Position numbers and translations under genes: made by a program. The notes under the pieces are model-generated. The model ran no database searches, was not told the DNA's origin, and saw only the letters and a program-made list of their open reading frames with translations. A stretch of DNA of 16,117 nt from Bacillota bacterium (lineage in GTDB: Bacteria > Bacillota > Clostridia > Christensenellales > CAG-138): assembly GCA_023426265.1 (NCBI GenBank), contig JAFABA010000185.1, positions 1-16,117 on the forward strand. The letters run 5' to 3'. Each line of letters begins with the position of its first letter. The first letter of the stretch is position 1. Shown piece after piece: positions 7,001 to 13,150 of this stretch.

Positions 7001-7743
7001 GCTTCCGTAGGCCGCAGCACGCGCCGCAAGAACTCCCGCGTACGCTGCTGGGATGGGTTGTTGAATATGACGTCGGGCTTGTCGTCCTCCACGATCACGC
7101 CTTCATCCATGAACACCACGCGGTGCGCGACATCCTTCGCGAACGCCATTTCGTGCGTCACTACCAGCATGGTGAGACCGGTCTTTGCAAGATCCTGCAT
7201 CACGAGCAGCACGTCCCCCACCATTTCCGGGTCCAGCGCGGAGGTGGGTTCGTCAAAGAGCAGAACCTCCGGATCCATGCACAGCGCCCGCGCGATCGCC
7301 ACGCGCTGCTTCTGCCCGCCAGAAAGCTGCCTTGGCTTTGCGTTGATATAGGGCAGCATGCCGACCTTGTCGAGATACTGCTTTGCTTTTTCCTCGCTTT
7401 CGGCGCGGCTGCGCTTTAACACCTTCATCTGGCCGACCACACAGTTTTGAAGCGCCGTCATGTTATAAAAGAGATTGAACTGCTGGAACACCATGCCCAC
7501 CCGAGCGCGGTATTCCGCAACGCGGAAATGTCTGGACTGGATATCTTCCCCGTGGAAGAGTATGCTGCCGCCCGTGGGGCGCTCAAGCAGGTTGATGCAC
7601 CGGAGCAACGTGCTTTTGCCCGAGCCGGACGCGCCGATGATGCAGACGACGTCCCCCGCCGAAACGGAAAAATCGATATCCCGCAGCACGGTATGGTCGC
7701 CGAAAATTTTTTTAAGGTGCTGTACTTCAATGTTGTAGGCCAT
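6997..7743 (-). CDS. Amino-acid ABC transporter ATP-binding protein (lysine predicted)
   Basis: The 248-residue ATPase of a polar amino-acid importer (GlnQ/HisP/ArtM class). Seen: Walker A GASGSGKS (37-44), Q-loop FQQFN (86-90), signature QLSGGQKQR (139-147), Walker B LLFDEPTSALDPE (161-173) and the H-loop His197 in VVTHEMAFA. Length and motifs are complete. The ATG follows the permease stop with a single base between (TGATATG) and an AGGGGGG ribosome site within the permease end. It is the last gene of the binding protein-permease-ATPase operon, and the lysine riboswitch ahead of that operon is the reason for predicting lysine. Its TAG stop overlaps the TAA of the opposing symporter gene, leaving no room for a terminator between them. 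Confidence 0.95.
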   Translation of the reverse strand: MAYNIEVQHLKKIFGDHTVLRDIDFSVSAGDVVCIIGASGSGKSTLLRCINLLERPTGGSILFHGEDIQSRHFRVAEYRARVGMVFQQFNLFYNMTALQNCVVGQMKVLKRSRAESEEKAKQYLDKVGMLPYINAKPRQLSGGQKQRVAIARALCMDPEVLLFDEPTSALDPEMVGDVLLVMQDLAKTGLTMLVVTHEMAFAKDVAHRVVFMDEGVIVEDDKPDVIFNNPSQQRTREFLRRVLRPTEA

Positions 7744-7744
7744 A

Positions 7745-8539
7745 TCAATGCCCCCCTCTGCGCGTCGTTTTCAGGTTGGTGTTCACGATCGCGCTCATAT
7801 CTGTCTGGGAGCCGGGAATAATGCGATAATTTTCCGGGCCGTCCATTCTTTTTTCGAGCAGGCGCAGCAGACGAGTGGTGATAAACGTCATCGTGAGGTA
7901 AATCGCTGCGGCAATGAAAAACGCCTCAAAATACCGGTAATACGTGCCGGACGCGGACTTGGCCGTAAAGAACAGCTCGGATACCGAAATGACGTTGAGT
8001 ACGGAGCTGTCCTTGATATTCACGACAAATTCGTTTCCGATGGCAGGCATGATGTTTCGTATGCCCTGCGGCAAAACCACGTTCACCATCGTCTGCCAGT
8101 GGGTCATGCCCAAGGAATGGGCTCCCTCCGTCTGGCCGCTATCCACCGATATGATGCCGCCGCGTATGATCTCGGCCATGTACGCGCCGGTGTTGATGGA
8201 GATGATGACGATCGCCGCCGTAAGCGCCGGCATATCCAGCCCCATGTATTGCTGCGCGCCGTAATAGATGACCATGGCCTGCACGATCATGGGCGTGCCG
8301 CGGAACACCTCGATATAAACGGAGAGAACGGCACGGAGCACTCTCAACAGCGCTTTTTTTATGATATTGTCTTCCGGCCGAATGGGTATGGTGCGGGCAA
8401 TGGCCACCAAAAGGCCGATTATGAAGCCTATAATGGTACCCGTGATTGCCACGACTATGGTAGTCCCGGCTCCCTTCAAATAAAGGGGGCCATATTTTTC
8501 AACCAAAAAGACGATTCCGCCCAAAAAAGATTCCGGCAT
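7745..8539 (-). CDS. Amino-acid ABC transporter permease (lysine predicted)
   Basis: A 264-residue inner-membrane permease of the HisM/GlnP type, probably acting as a homodimer because the operon has only one permease gene. It has about five hydrophobic helices starting near residue 20, the family sequence VFRGTPMIVQ (78-87), and the EAA loop that docks the ATPase (EGAHSLGMTHWQT, 138-150, through VLPQGIRN). The C-terminal ~25 residues are polar and cytoplasmic. The ATG at 8539 is preferred over a GTG three codons upstream: GGGGAG lies eight bases before the ATG but touches the GTG. The gene is separated from the binding-protein gene by 70 bases containing a stem-loop (8569-8592), and from the ATPase gene by one base. 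Confidence 0.93.
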   Translation of the reverse strand: MPESFLGGIVFLVEKYGPLYLKGAGTTIVVAITGTIIGFIIGLLVAIARTIPIRPEDNIIKKALLRVLRAVLSVYIEVFRGTPMIVQAMVIYYGAQQYMGLDMPALTAAIVIISINTGAYMAEIIRGGIISVDSGQTEGAHSLGMTHWQTMVNVVLPQGIRNIMPAIGNEFVVNIKDSSVLNVISVSELFFTAKSASGTYYRYFEAFFIAAAIYLTMTFITTRLLRLLEKRMDGPENYRIIPGSQTDMSAIVNTNLKTTRRGGH

Positions 8540-8568
8540 GCGCGTCACTCCCCGTCCTTGCGTTTTTT

Positions 8569-8592
8569 AGGCCGGACCGTACGGCCCGGCCT
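8569..8592 (-). repeat. Stem-loop between binding protein and permease genes
   Basis: The stretch is an almost perfect palindrome, AGGCCGG/CCGGCCT outside and CCG/CGG inside. The only imperfect pair is A/C on the plus strand but becomes G-U in RNA of the minus strand, the coding strand here. This gives a continuous stem of about ten pairs with loop GUAC. The minus strand continues AAAAAACGC, so it is not a classical intrinsic terminator. In solute ABC operons such intercistronic hairpins usually stabilise the upstream mRNA and lower downstream expression, giving excess binding protein; that role is inferred. Confidence 0.6.
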
Positions 8593-8609
8593 GATTGGTA
8601 TAAGCGTTC

Positions 8610-9512
8610 TTACTCAGAAAGCGGCTGAGTCGCTACCGCGGTATCCATCATCTGCTGCCGCTGCTCCTTGCTGATGCCTGCAAGAACCTCGTTGATGGGC
8701 CCGGCAAGCTCGCTGCCCTTGGGCAAACCGACCGCAATCGCAACGTCCTCGGGAGAGGCTTCAAAGCCCTGGCCCTGCGCAAACTCTACAAACGCAAGCT
8801 GGGAATTGGCCGCAACAGCGGATACAGCGCCCGGGCGCTCGGATACATAGCCGTCCACCTTGCCGGAGGTCAGGGCCACGATCATGGCGGGGAAGTTATC
8901 CATGGGGGTTTGATGCTGCACTTGGGGGATCTGGTCCACCACGGTATCGTGGAAGGTATTCAGCTGGGCGACGATTTTCGTGCCTGTGAAATCCGCAAGG
9001 CTCTTGGCGGCGGCCAACGTGCTATCCTTCTTGACAACAACGACGAGATCGCTCTCATAGTACGGGTCGGTGAAATCGATTGTCTGCGCGCGCTCCGCAG
9101 TGGGGCTCATGCCGGCGATAATGGCGTCAATCTTGCCGGAAATGAGTGCGGGAGGCAGGCCGTCCCATTCGGTCTTGACGATGACGAGTTCACGGCCGAG
9201 CGCATCGGCGATGAGCTTGGCCATCTGCACGTCGTATCCGTCCGCAAAGCCGCCTTCGGGAATGGGGACGCTGGTGTCCGAGGGCTCTATCTGCGTCCAG
9301 TTGAAGGGCGCGTAGTTGCATTCCATACCGACGCGGAAGGGCTCCTTGGCAGCGGGGGCTTCGGTTGCAGCAGGCGCTTCGGTGGCTGCTGCGGGGGCTT
9401 CGGTCGCCGCAGCGGGCGCCTCGGTGGCGGCGGGGGCGGCTGCAGGCGCTGCGCAGGCAGCAAGCCCAAGGCACAGCACAAGCGCGAGCAATAGGGCAAT
9501 ACTCTTCTTCAT
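8610..9512 (-). CDS. Amino-acid ABC transporter substrate-binding lipoprotein (lysine predicted)
   Basis: The lipid-anchored binding protein of the uptake system, 300 residues. The start ATG at 9512 has AGGAGG eight bases before it, and gives a lipoprotein signal MKKSIALLLALVLCLGLAAC with lipobox LAAC (Cys20); a longer frame to 9539 is unsupported. Residues 21-57 are a low-complexity Ala/Pro/Thr/Glu linker with four TEAP units. The family 3 binding domain follows (from FRVGMECNYAPFNW, 59 on), with GYDVQMAKLIADALG, GKIDAIIAGMSPTAER (the Arg that normally holds the ligand carboxylate) and IDFTDPYYES. It is first in the operon, behind a promoter, lysine riboswitch and terminator, so lysine is the best substrate guess; arginine/ornithine binding within the same family cannot be excluded. 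Confidence 0.93.
   Translation of the reverse strand: MKKSIALLLALVLCLGLAACAAPAAAPAATEAPAAATEAPAAATEAPAATEAPAAKEPFRVGMECNYAPFNWTQIEPSDTSVPIPEGGFADGYDVQMAKLIADALGRELVIVKTEWDGLPPALISGKIDAIIAGMSPTAERAQTIDFTDPYYESDLVVVVKKDSTLAAAKSLADFTGTKIVAQLNTFHDTVVDQIPQVQHQTPMDNFPAMIVALTSGKVDGYVSERPGAVSAVAANSQLAFVEFAQGQGFEASPEDVAIAVGLPKGSELAGPINEVLAGISKEQRQQMMDTAVATQPLSE
9354..9425 (-). repeat. Tandem repeat coding the TEAP linker of the binding protein
   Basis: Residues 30-53 of the lipoprotein contain TEAP four times, spaced by 7, 7 and 6 residues, so the DNA repeats with a period of about 21 bases. The codons differ between copies. The linker lies between the lipid anchor Cys20 and the folded domain and is probably a flexible tether through the cell wall. 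Copy number may vary between strains. Confidence 0.75.
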
Positions 9513-9544
9513 TGTGATTCCTCCTGTAAATTTGATCATTTTGG

Positions 9545-9581
9545 AAAAATAAAGCGGCCGGAGCGATTACTCCAGCCGCTT
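9545..9581 (-). terminator. Intrinsic terminator of the lysine riboswitch
   Basis: On the minus strand AAGCGGCTGGAG pairs with CTCCGGCCGCTT (12 bp with one U-G pair) around the loop TAATCG, and is followed at once by TATTTTTCC. It lies between the aptamer (ends about 9611) and the binding-protein ribosome site (9520-9525), the right place for an expression platform. With lysine bound it should end transcription; the competing antiterminator is not clear by eye. Confidence 0.88.
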
Positions 9582-9610
9582 GGGTAAACTGTTTCCCCTT
9601 GCAAACTGAT

Positions 9611-9782
9611 GAATAGCGCTCCACAGCGCAACTGCGCTGCGACAGTCGGCAGGATATTCTCCTGCGGACCAGCAGCATACCGCCCAAGCCGATACACCGC
9701 TTCGGCAAGTTCCCCTTTCACAAAGCATCTTCGCCCCTTGAACGGCTCCGCCCTGCTACTGTTGAAACCTGCGCCTCTATCC
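9611..9782 (-). ncRNA. Lysine riboswitch (L box) aptamer
   Basis: Read on the minus strand the leader carries the conserved L-box blocks in order: GGATAGAGGCGC at the 5' side of P1 (about 9771-9782), AGTA (near 9757-9760), GAAAGGGGAA (9710-9719), GCCGAAG (9700-9706), GACTGTCGC (9639-9647) and TGGAGCGCTAT (9613-9623). GGATAG at the 5' end pairs with CTATTC (9611-9616) to close P1. The span of about 172 nucleotides is normal for this class. It is followed by an intrinsic terminator and then the start of an amino-acid ABC operon, and preceded by a good promoter. This arrangement is a transcriptional OFF switch: high lysine should reduce expression of the transporter. Recognition is from conserved blocks, without a covariance search. 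Confidence 0.9.
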
Positions 9783-9817
9783 TCTTATGACCCGCAACTC
9801 ATATTACGGTTTAAGTC

Positions 9818-9846
9818 ATTATGATACAGGATATTTGAAAAGTCAA
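9818..9846 (-). promoter_or_regulatory. Housekeeping promoter of the lysine riboswitch-transporter operon
   Basis: On the minus strand TTGACT (complement of 9841-9846) is followed after exactly 17 bases by CATAAT (complement of 9818-9823). Transcription should start near 9811, about 30 bases ahead of the aptamer, giving a leader of about 300 nucleotides. The surrounding sequence is AT-rich. Confidence 0.8.
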
Positions 9847-9909
9847 TACAAAACATTTCCCATAAATGAGTGGATTTTATACTGTCTTTCCTGTCCGGTA
9901 CCGCACGGC

Positions 9910-11475
9910 TTACGCCAGATCAATATTATGCAGTATCCCCCTGCTGAAAAACACCACCAGCATGGAAACAAGAATATTCCATGAGATAAATATGAAATAA
10001 GTCATTATCCCTGGAATGCTTTCACTCAAAATCATGGATCCAATCATGCCAGGCATAACCAACAACAGCAGCAGGACAATATAGACGGTTATAATAAGCG
10101 CCTTATTTTTGTTAGGCCCCAGCACGCGCTCCACAATCAGCATCCCCGCCATATAAAGCAGGGAAATGCTCGCATAGCACAAAACCGCCGTGACACCCTC
10201 CAGAAACGTCCCATGAAACAACAGCACGCCGAGTATGGCGAACAATACGCCATCCACAACCGCCTTTAATAGCTGCGGCAGCAGCACCGCCATCAGCTTG
10301 TTCCAGGCGTTTACGGGCGCAAGGTACAATACGGGATACTGCAATTCCCTCCCGATGCCGCCTGTCATGTTCAAAAATATCATCATCCAGACGCTCATGT
10401 TGAGCACGCCCCACAGCCAGCCATCATTGAGAACTTCCCGGGGCATGAACAGCATGGCCATGATGGGCCCCGCAAACGCGCCAAGCGAATATAGATCCAG
10501 CAGAAAAACGCCGCTGCGCGACTGCTCCCTCAGAATCCGGCCCGTAAAGGCAAGCGCCCCGGCCCCGTACAGCGGCCCTTTGTCCCGCTTGATTTTTGCA
10601 TTGACCTCCCCCTGGGAGGTAAAACGGCCCGCCTTCGCGTCCTCCTGTTTTTGGTTGGCGCGCTCCGCCGCCAGCAGCACATCCTCAAAATAATCCATAT
10701 TGGTGCGCTGCAGCAGCAACGCGCAAACGAGCGTACCTAGAAGCAGCAGCACAGTATAGAGCACGGCGCCGGCCCACTGGTAGCTGGCAAAACTTACGGC
10801 AAGTCCGCGCGCCCAGCCGACAAACGGAAAATAGTTCCACGCGTCCGCGCTGAAGTACTGCGTAAGTGCCGTCTGCATATCGCCCCGGCCGGGTAAAAAC
10901 AGCAGGAAGCCTCCCACGATGCCGACGCAGATTAAGGAAAGCGCGTAATTAACGTAGTTACGCTTTTTAGAAGAACCCGCGCAGAACGCATACAAAAGAG
11001 CGGACAGTATCTGTGAGGAAAAGCCTATCAGCGCGTAGGAGGCCATGAGCCCCAGCAGCGCGTAGCCGTCCAAACCCGCCGCGTTGCGCATGTTGGGGTA
11101 TTGGAATATCATGAATATCGACGCTGCAAGCAGTATGCCCGCCTGCTTCAAAATGCCGCCCACCAGTATTTTTCTTGGGCTTACCGGCGCCACAAAAAGA
11201 AAATTGACGTCCGCCATGGAAAACAGCGCCGTCCCCTGTTTGAGGCCCGTCATCACGGAAATGCCCGAAATGAAAAAGAACACGCCGAAGAGTATGGCGG
11301 AGTACCCTGAAATCTCCTTTGTTCCGGGCGCTTCGCGGGAAAGGGCGGGGCCAAAAAGCATATAGACCACAAAGCCCAATATCAGCAGGTATAAAACCAG
11401 TACGGCCGGTTTTTTCAGCACCAGCAGAAAGCGGTTTTTTAACGACCGCAGCCAGAGATATACGATCGCCCTCAT
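9910..11475 (-). CDS. Membrane subunit of a two-gene ABC exporter
   Basis: A 521-residue integral membrane protein with many hydrophobic segments: about six in the N-terminal half (first near residues 22-42), a polar stretch around 265-305 (ERANQKQEDAKAGRFTSQGEVNAKIKRDKG), then about six more. It overlaps the preceding ATPase gene by ATGA, with GGAGGG ahead of its ATG, so the two are one unit. The two-block layout with a central cytoplasmic region is like the putative ABC exporter family seen in Firmicutes (often named YtrF/Bcr-like ABC-2 or 'putative ABC exporter'). Substrate is unknown; such pairs are often involved in export of lipids, peptides or stress compounds. No terminator is visible after its stop, and the lysine operon promoter begins about 65 bases further. 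Confidence 0.75.
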   Translation of the reverse strand: MRAIVYLWLRSLKNRFLLVLKKPAVLVLYLLILGFVVYMLFGPALSREAPGTKEISGYSAILFGVFFFISGISVMTGLKQGTALFSMADVNFLFVAPVSPRKILVGGILKQAGILLAASIFMIFQYPNMRNAAGLDGYALLGLMASYALIGFSSQILSALLYAFCAGSSKKRNYVNYALSLICVGIVGGFLLFLPGRGDMQTALTQYFSADAWNYFPFVGWARGLAVSFASYQWAGAVLYTVLLLLGTLVCALLLQRTNMDYFEDVLLAAERANQKQEDAKAGRFTSQGEVNAKIKRDKGPLYGAGALAFTGRILREQSRSGVFLLDLYSLGAFAGPIMAMLFMPREVLNDGWLWGVLNMSVWMMIFLNMTGGIGRELQYPVLYLAPVNAWNKLMAVLLPQLLKAVVDGVLFAILGVLLFHGTFLEGVTAVLCYASISLLYMAGMLIVERVLGPNKNKALIITVYIVLLLLLVMPGMIGSMILSESIPGIMTYFIFISWNILVSMLVVFFSRGILHNIDLA

Positions 11476-12176
11476 TTGCTGCCCTCCGTGATGGAGAAGA
11501 ACAGTTCTTCAAGCTGCTCCCCGCTCTCGCTCATATCCTCCCTGTTGCGTTCCGCGGCAATATGGCCGTTCTTCATAATCAACAGCCTGTCCCAGATATC
11601 CTCCGCGCTGTTTAAAAGATGCGTGGAAAGCAATATGGCAACGCCGCGCTGTTTTTCTTCGATCAGGACTTCCTTTAATACCTTGATGGCGTGCGGATCG
11701 AGCCCTACCATGGGTTCGTCCACCAGCAGCGCCTTGGGCTCGGGCAGCAGCGCGCAGCACAGGCTGACCTTTTGCTGCATGCCTTTGCTCAGTTCGCGGC
11801 CAACCTTCTTTTCCTGTTCCAAAAGTTCAAAACGCTCTAAAAGCAATTTTGCCCTGCCGCGCCACTGCTCTCCCAAAGAGTACGCGCGGGCAATGAATTC
11901 CATATGCTCGGCGATGGTCAGCATGCCGTATACGGCCGGGGTCTCCGGCACGTAGCCCAATACGCGCTTTGCCTCTATGCTTTTGTTCGGCTTTCCATCC
12001 ACCGTTACGCTGCCCTGATACCTTAAAAGCCCTGCCATCGCCTTGATGGCGGTGGATTTTCCCGCGCCGTTGGGCCCCGCGAGCACGGTGAGCGTCCCAT
12101 ACGGAACAGTAAAGCTCAATTGATCGTTCGCAAGCACTTTTCCGTATTTCTTGGTCAACCCGTTTACAACAAACAT
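11472..12176 (-). CDS. ABC transporter ATP-binding protein, ABC-2/exporter type
   Basis: A cytosolic ATPase of 234 residues driving the exporter encoded next to it. Seen: Walker A GPNGAGKS (34-41), VPETPAVYGMLTIAEH in place of the Q-loop region (76-91), signature ELSKGMQQKVS (128-138), Walker B LLVDEPMVGLDP (150-161) and H-loop His186 in LLSTHLL. The LSKGMQQ form of the signature and the C-terminal EQLEELFFSIT tail are typical of exporters of the ABC-2/CcmA/NatA class and unlike importers such as the lysine ATPase in this window. The ATG at 12176 has AAGGCGG nine bases ahead. Its stop overlaps the membrane gene start. Confidence 0.92.
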   Translation of the reverse strand: MFVVNGLTKKYGKVLANDQLSFTVPYGTLTVLAGPNGAGKSTAIKAMAGLLRYQGSVTVDGKPNKSIEAKRVLGYVPETPAVYGMLTIAEHMEFIARAYSLGEQWRGRAKLLLERFELLEQEKKVGRELSKGMQQKVSLCCALLPEPKALLVDEPMVGLDPHAIKVLKEVLIEEKQRGVAILLSTHLLNSAEDIWDRLLIMKNGHIAAERNREDMSESGEQLEELFFSITEGSK

Positions 12177-12214
12177 GGTGCACCGCCTTCAGTCTAATTT
12201 TCTAATTCCGGTTA

Positions 12215-12223
12215 AGTATACCA
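12215..12223 (-). promoter_or_regulatory. Extended -10 promoter element of the ABC exporter
   Basis: On the minus strand TGGTATACT (TATACT is the complement of 12215-12220) forms an extended -10 box about 40 bases before the ATPase start. The -35 at normal spacing is poor. A perfect TTGACA (complement of 12255-12260) stands 34 bases upstream of the -10, twice the normal distance, so it does not pair with it by standard rules. Confidence 0.5.
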
Positions 12224-12411
12224 CATGTTGCCTGTTGCGTACACGCTCCTGGTTTGTCAAAGCCGAATCAGGATTTGTCGATTCTCCCGTTTTACCGGCG
12301 CTTACGCTTCACCAACAATGCCGCTTGCGCATACCATAACAGCAGAAGCCGGCCGTAAAAACGCACATCTTATGCGGCCGAACGCCGATCCAAACAAGGA
12401 GGAACACCCAT

Positions 12412-12678
12412 ATGTATCGAAACCAAAGTACGATGGGTAGCTGCTGCTTCAAACCATGCGGCTGCCAATTAAATCCTTTGGATGTGAAGAACACGCTGCT
12501 TGCGGGCAATGTCTGCGAAACCTGCCAAGCATGCGGCATCACATGCAAGGAGGAGCCAAGCTGCTTACTCGCGACCGCATTCATCGCAAACCAGGATTAC
12601 AAAGCTGGTTACTGTCCCAATGAAGCCCTGTGCCAGGGTACGATGTTTCCGGAACTTTTGCGCCCGTACTTGCGTTAG
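12412..12678 (+). CDS. cotJA: Spore coat-associated protein CotJA, cysteine-rich
   Basis: An 88-residue small protein. Its C-terminal 37 residues (LATAFIANQDY... EALCQGTMFPELLRPYL) have the CotJA pattern, including the ending GT-x-FPEL-x-x-PY. The N-terminal half is unusual: 11 cysteines in 88 residues (11, 12, 16, 18, 35, 38, 41, 45, 51, 68, 74), with CETCQACGITC at 35-45. In Bacillus the cotJ operon is transcribed in the mother cell under SigmaE and the products enter the inner coat. AAGGAGG lies before the ATG. A CATACCAT at 12330-12337 resembles a SigmaE -10 box, but no matching -35 is convincing. It is divergent from the ABC exporter and 10 bases before cotJB. Confidence 0.85.
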   Translation: MYRNQSTMGSCCFKPCGCQLNPLDVKNTLLAGNVCETCQACGITCKEEPSCLLATAFIANQDYKAGYCPNEALCQGTMFPELLRPYLR

Positions 12679-12688
12679 GAGGCCCAAC

Positions 12689-12937
12689 ATGGATGCGAAG
12701 CAACAAGCTCTTCTGATGAAGATCAGCGAATGCGAATTTGTGTGCGTAGAACTCAATTTGTACCTCAACACGCATCCCAAGGATAAGGATGCGCGCGCCG
12801 ATTACTTCTGCTATTCCAAAAAGCTTGCGGAATTGATCGCCAAATACGAACAGTGCTATGGGCCCTTGCTCGGCTTCGGTCATTCCCCTACGGATGTGGG
12901 GAGCTGGGCTTTGTCGCAATGGCCGTGGCAACTCTAA
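12689..12937 (+). CDS. cotJB: Spore coat protein CotJB
   Basis: An 82-residue protein with the CotJB family layout: LLMKISECEFVCVELNLYLNTHP near the N terminus (in two joined stretches), a helical middle (CYSKKLAELIAKYEQ), then CYGPLLGFGHSP and the closing WALSQWPWQ. The start ATG is 10 bases after the cotJA stop with AGGAGG just before it. A longer open frame reaching back to 12500 is only the shifted frame of cotJA. Together with cotJA and the cotJC remnant it forms the usual cotJABC order, which marks a sporulating lineage even though the third gene is damaged. Confidence 0.92.
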   Translation: MDAKQQALLMKISECEFVCVELNLYLNTHPKDKDARADYFCYSKKLAELIAKYEQCYGPLLGFGHSPTDVGSWALSQWPWQL

Positions 12938-12949
12938 GGAGGTTCTGCT

Positions 12950-13108
12950 ATGTGGATCTATGAAAAGAAACTGCAATACCCTGTCAATATCTGCACGCCC
13001 GATGTAAGAATGGCAAAATTGCTCATGGCGCAATATGGCGGCCCCGATTCGGATGAGTATGGTCACAAACTACATAGGAAGGTTAACGGAAAAATGGAAA
13101 CGCGTTGA
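12950..13108 (+). pseudogene. cotJC: Truncated cotJC (manganese-catalase-like coat protein) remnant
   Basis: After an AAGGAGG site an ATG opens a 52-codon frame. Its first 33 residues (MWIYEKKLQYPVNI then RMAKLLMAQYGGPD) are the conserved beginning of CotJC, normally a di-manganese catalase-like protein of roughly 190 residues. After GGPD the family sequence (usually an E-x-x-A-SLRYL-type helix with the metal ligands) is absent; instead 19 unrelated, mostly polar residues run to a TGA. No continuation is visible in the other two plus-strand frames before the next gene, so this is not a simple frameshift but a deletion or replacement of about 150 codons. All metal ligands are lost, so no catalase activity is expected. 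It may still be translated as a 52-residue peptide. Confidence 0.8.
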
Positions 13109-13150
13109 ACTGCTCCGCCCTGATGTGCTATCGTGGAGAAAGAAATTCAT

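Noticed and set aside
7748..8674. 308-residue plus-strand open frame opposite the ABC permease
   Set aside because: Antisense shadow: composition rich in His, Arg and Asp, no recognisable motif, and it crosses the intergenic stem-loop into the binding-protein gene.
9316..9552. Repetitive Ala/Gly/Ser-rich plus-strand frame
   Set aside because: This is the reverse reading of the TEAP linker and signal peptide codons of the lipoprotein.
12500..12688. Longer cotJB start giving a 145-residue protein
   Set aside because: The extra residues are the shifted reading of cotJA; the ATG at 12689 has AGGAGG just ahead and gives the normal CotJB length.
12581..13066. 161-residue minus-strand open frame opposite cotJA-cotJB-cotJC
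   Set aside because: Antisense shadow of three adjacent conserved genes, without ribosome site or domain.
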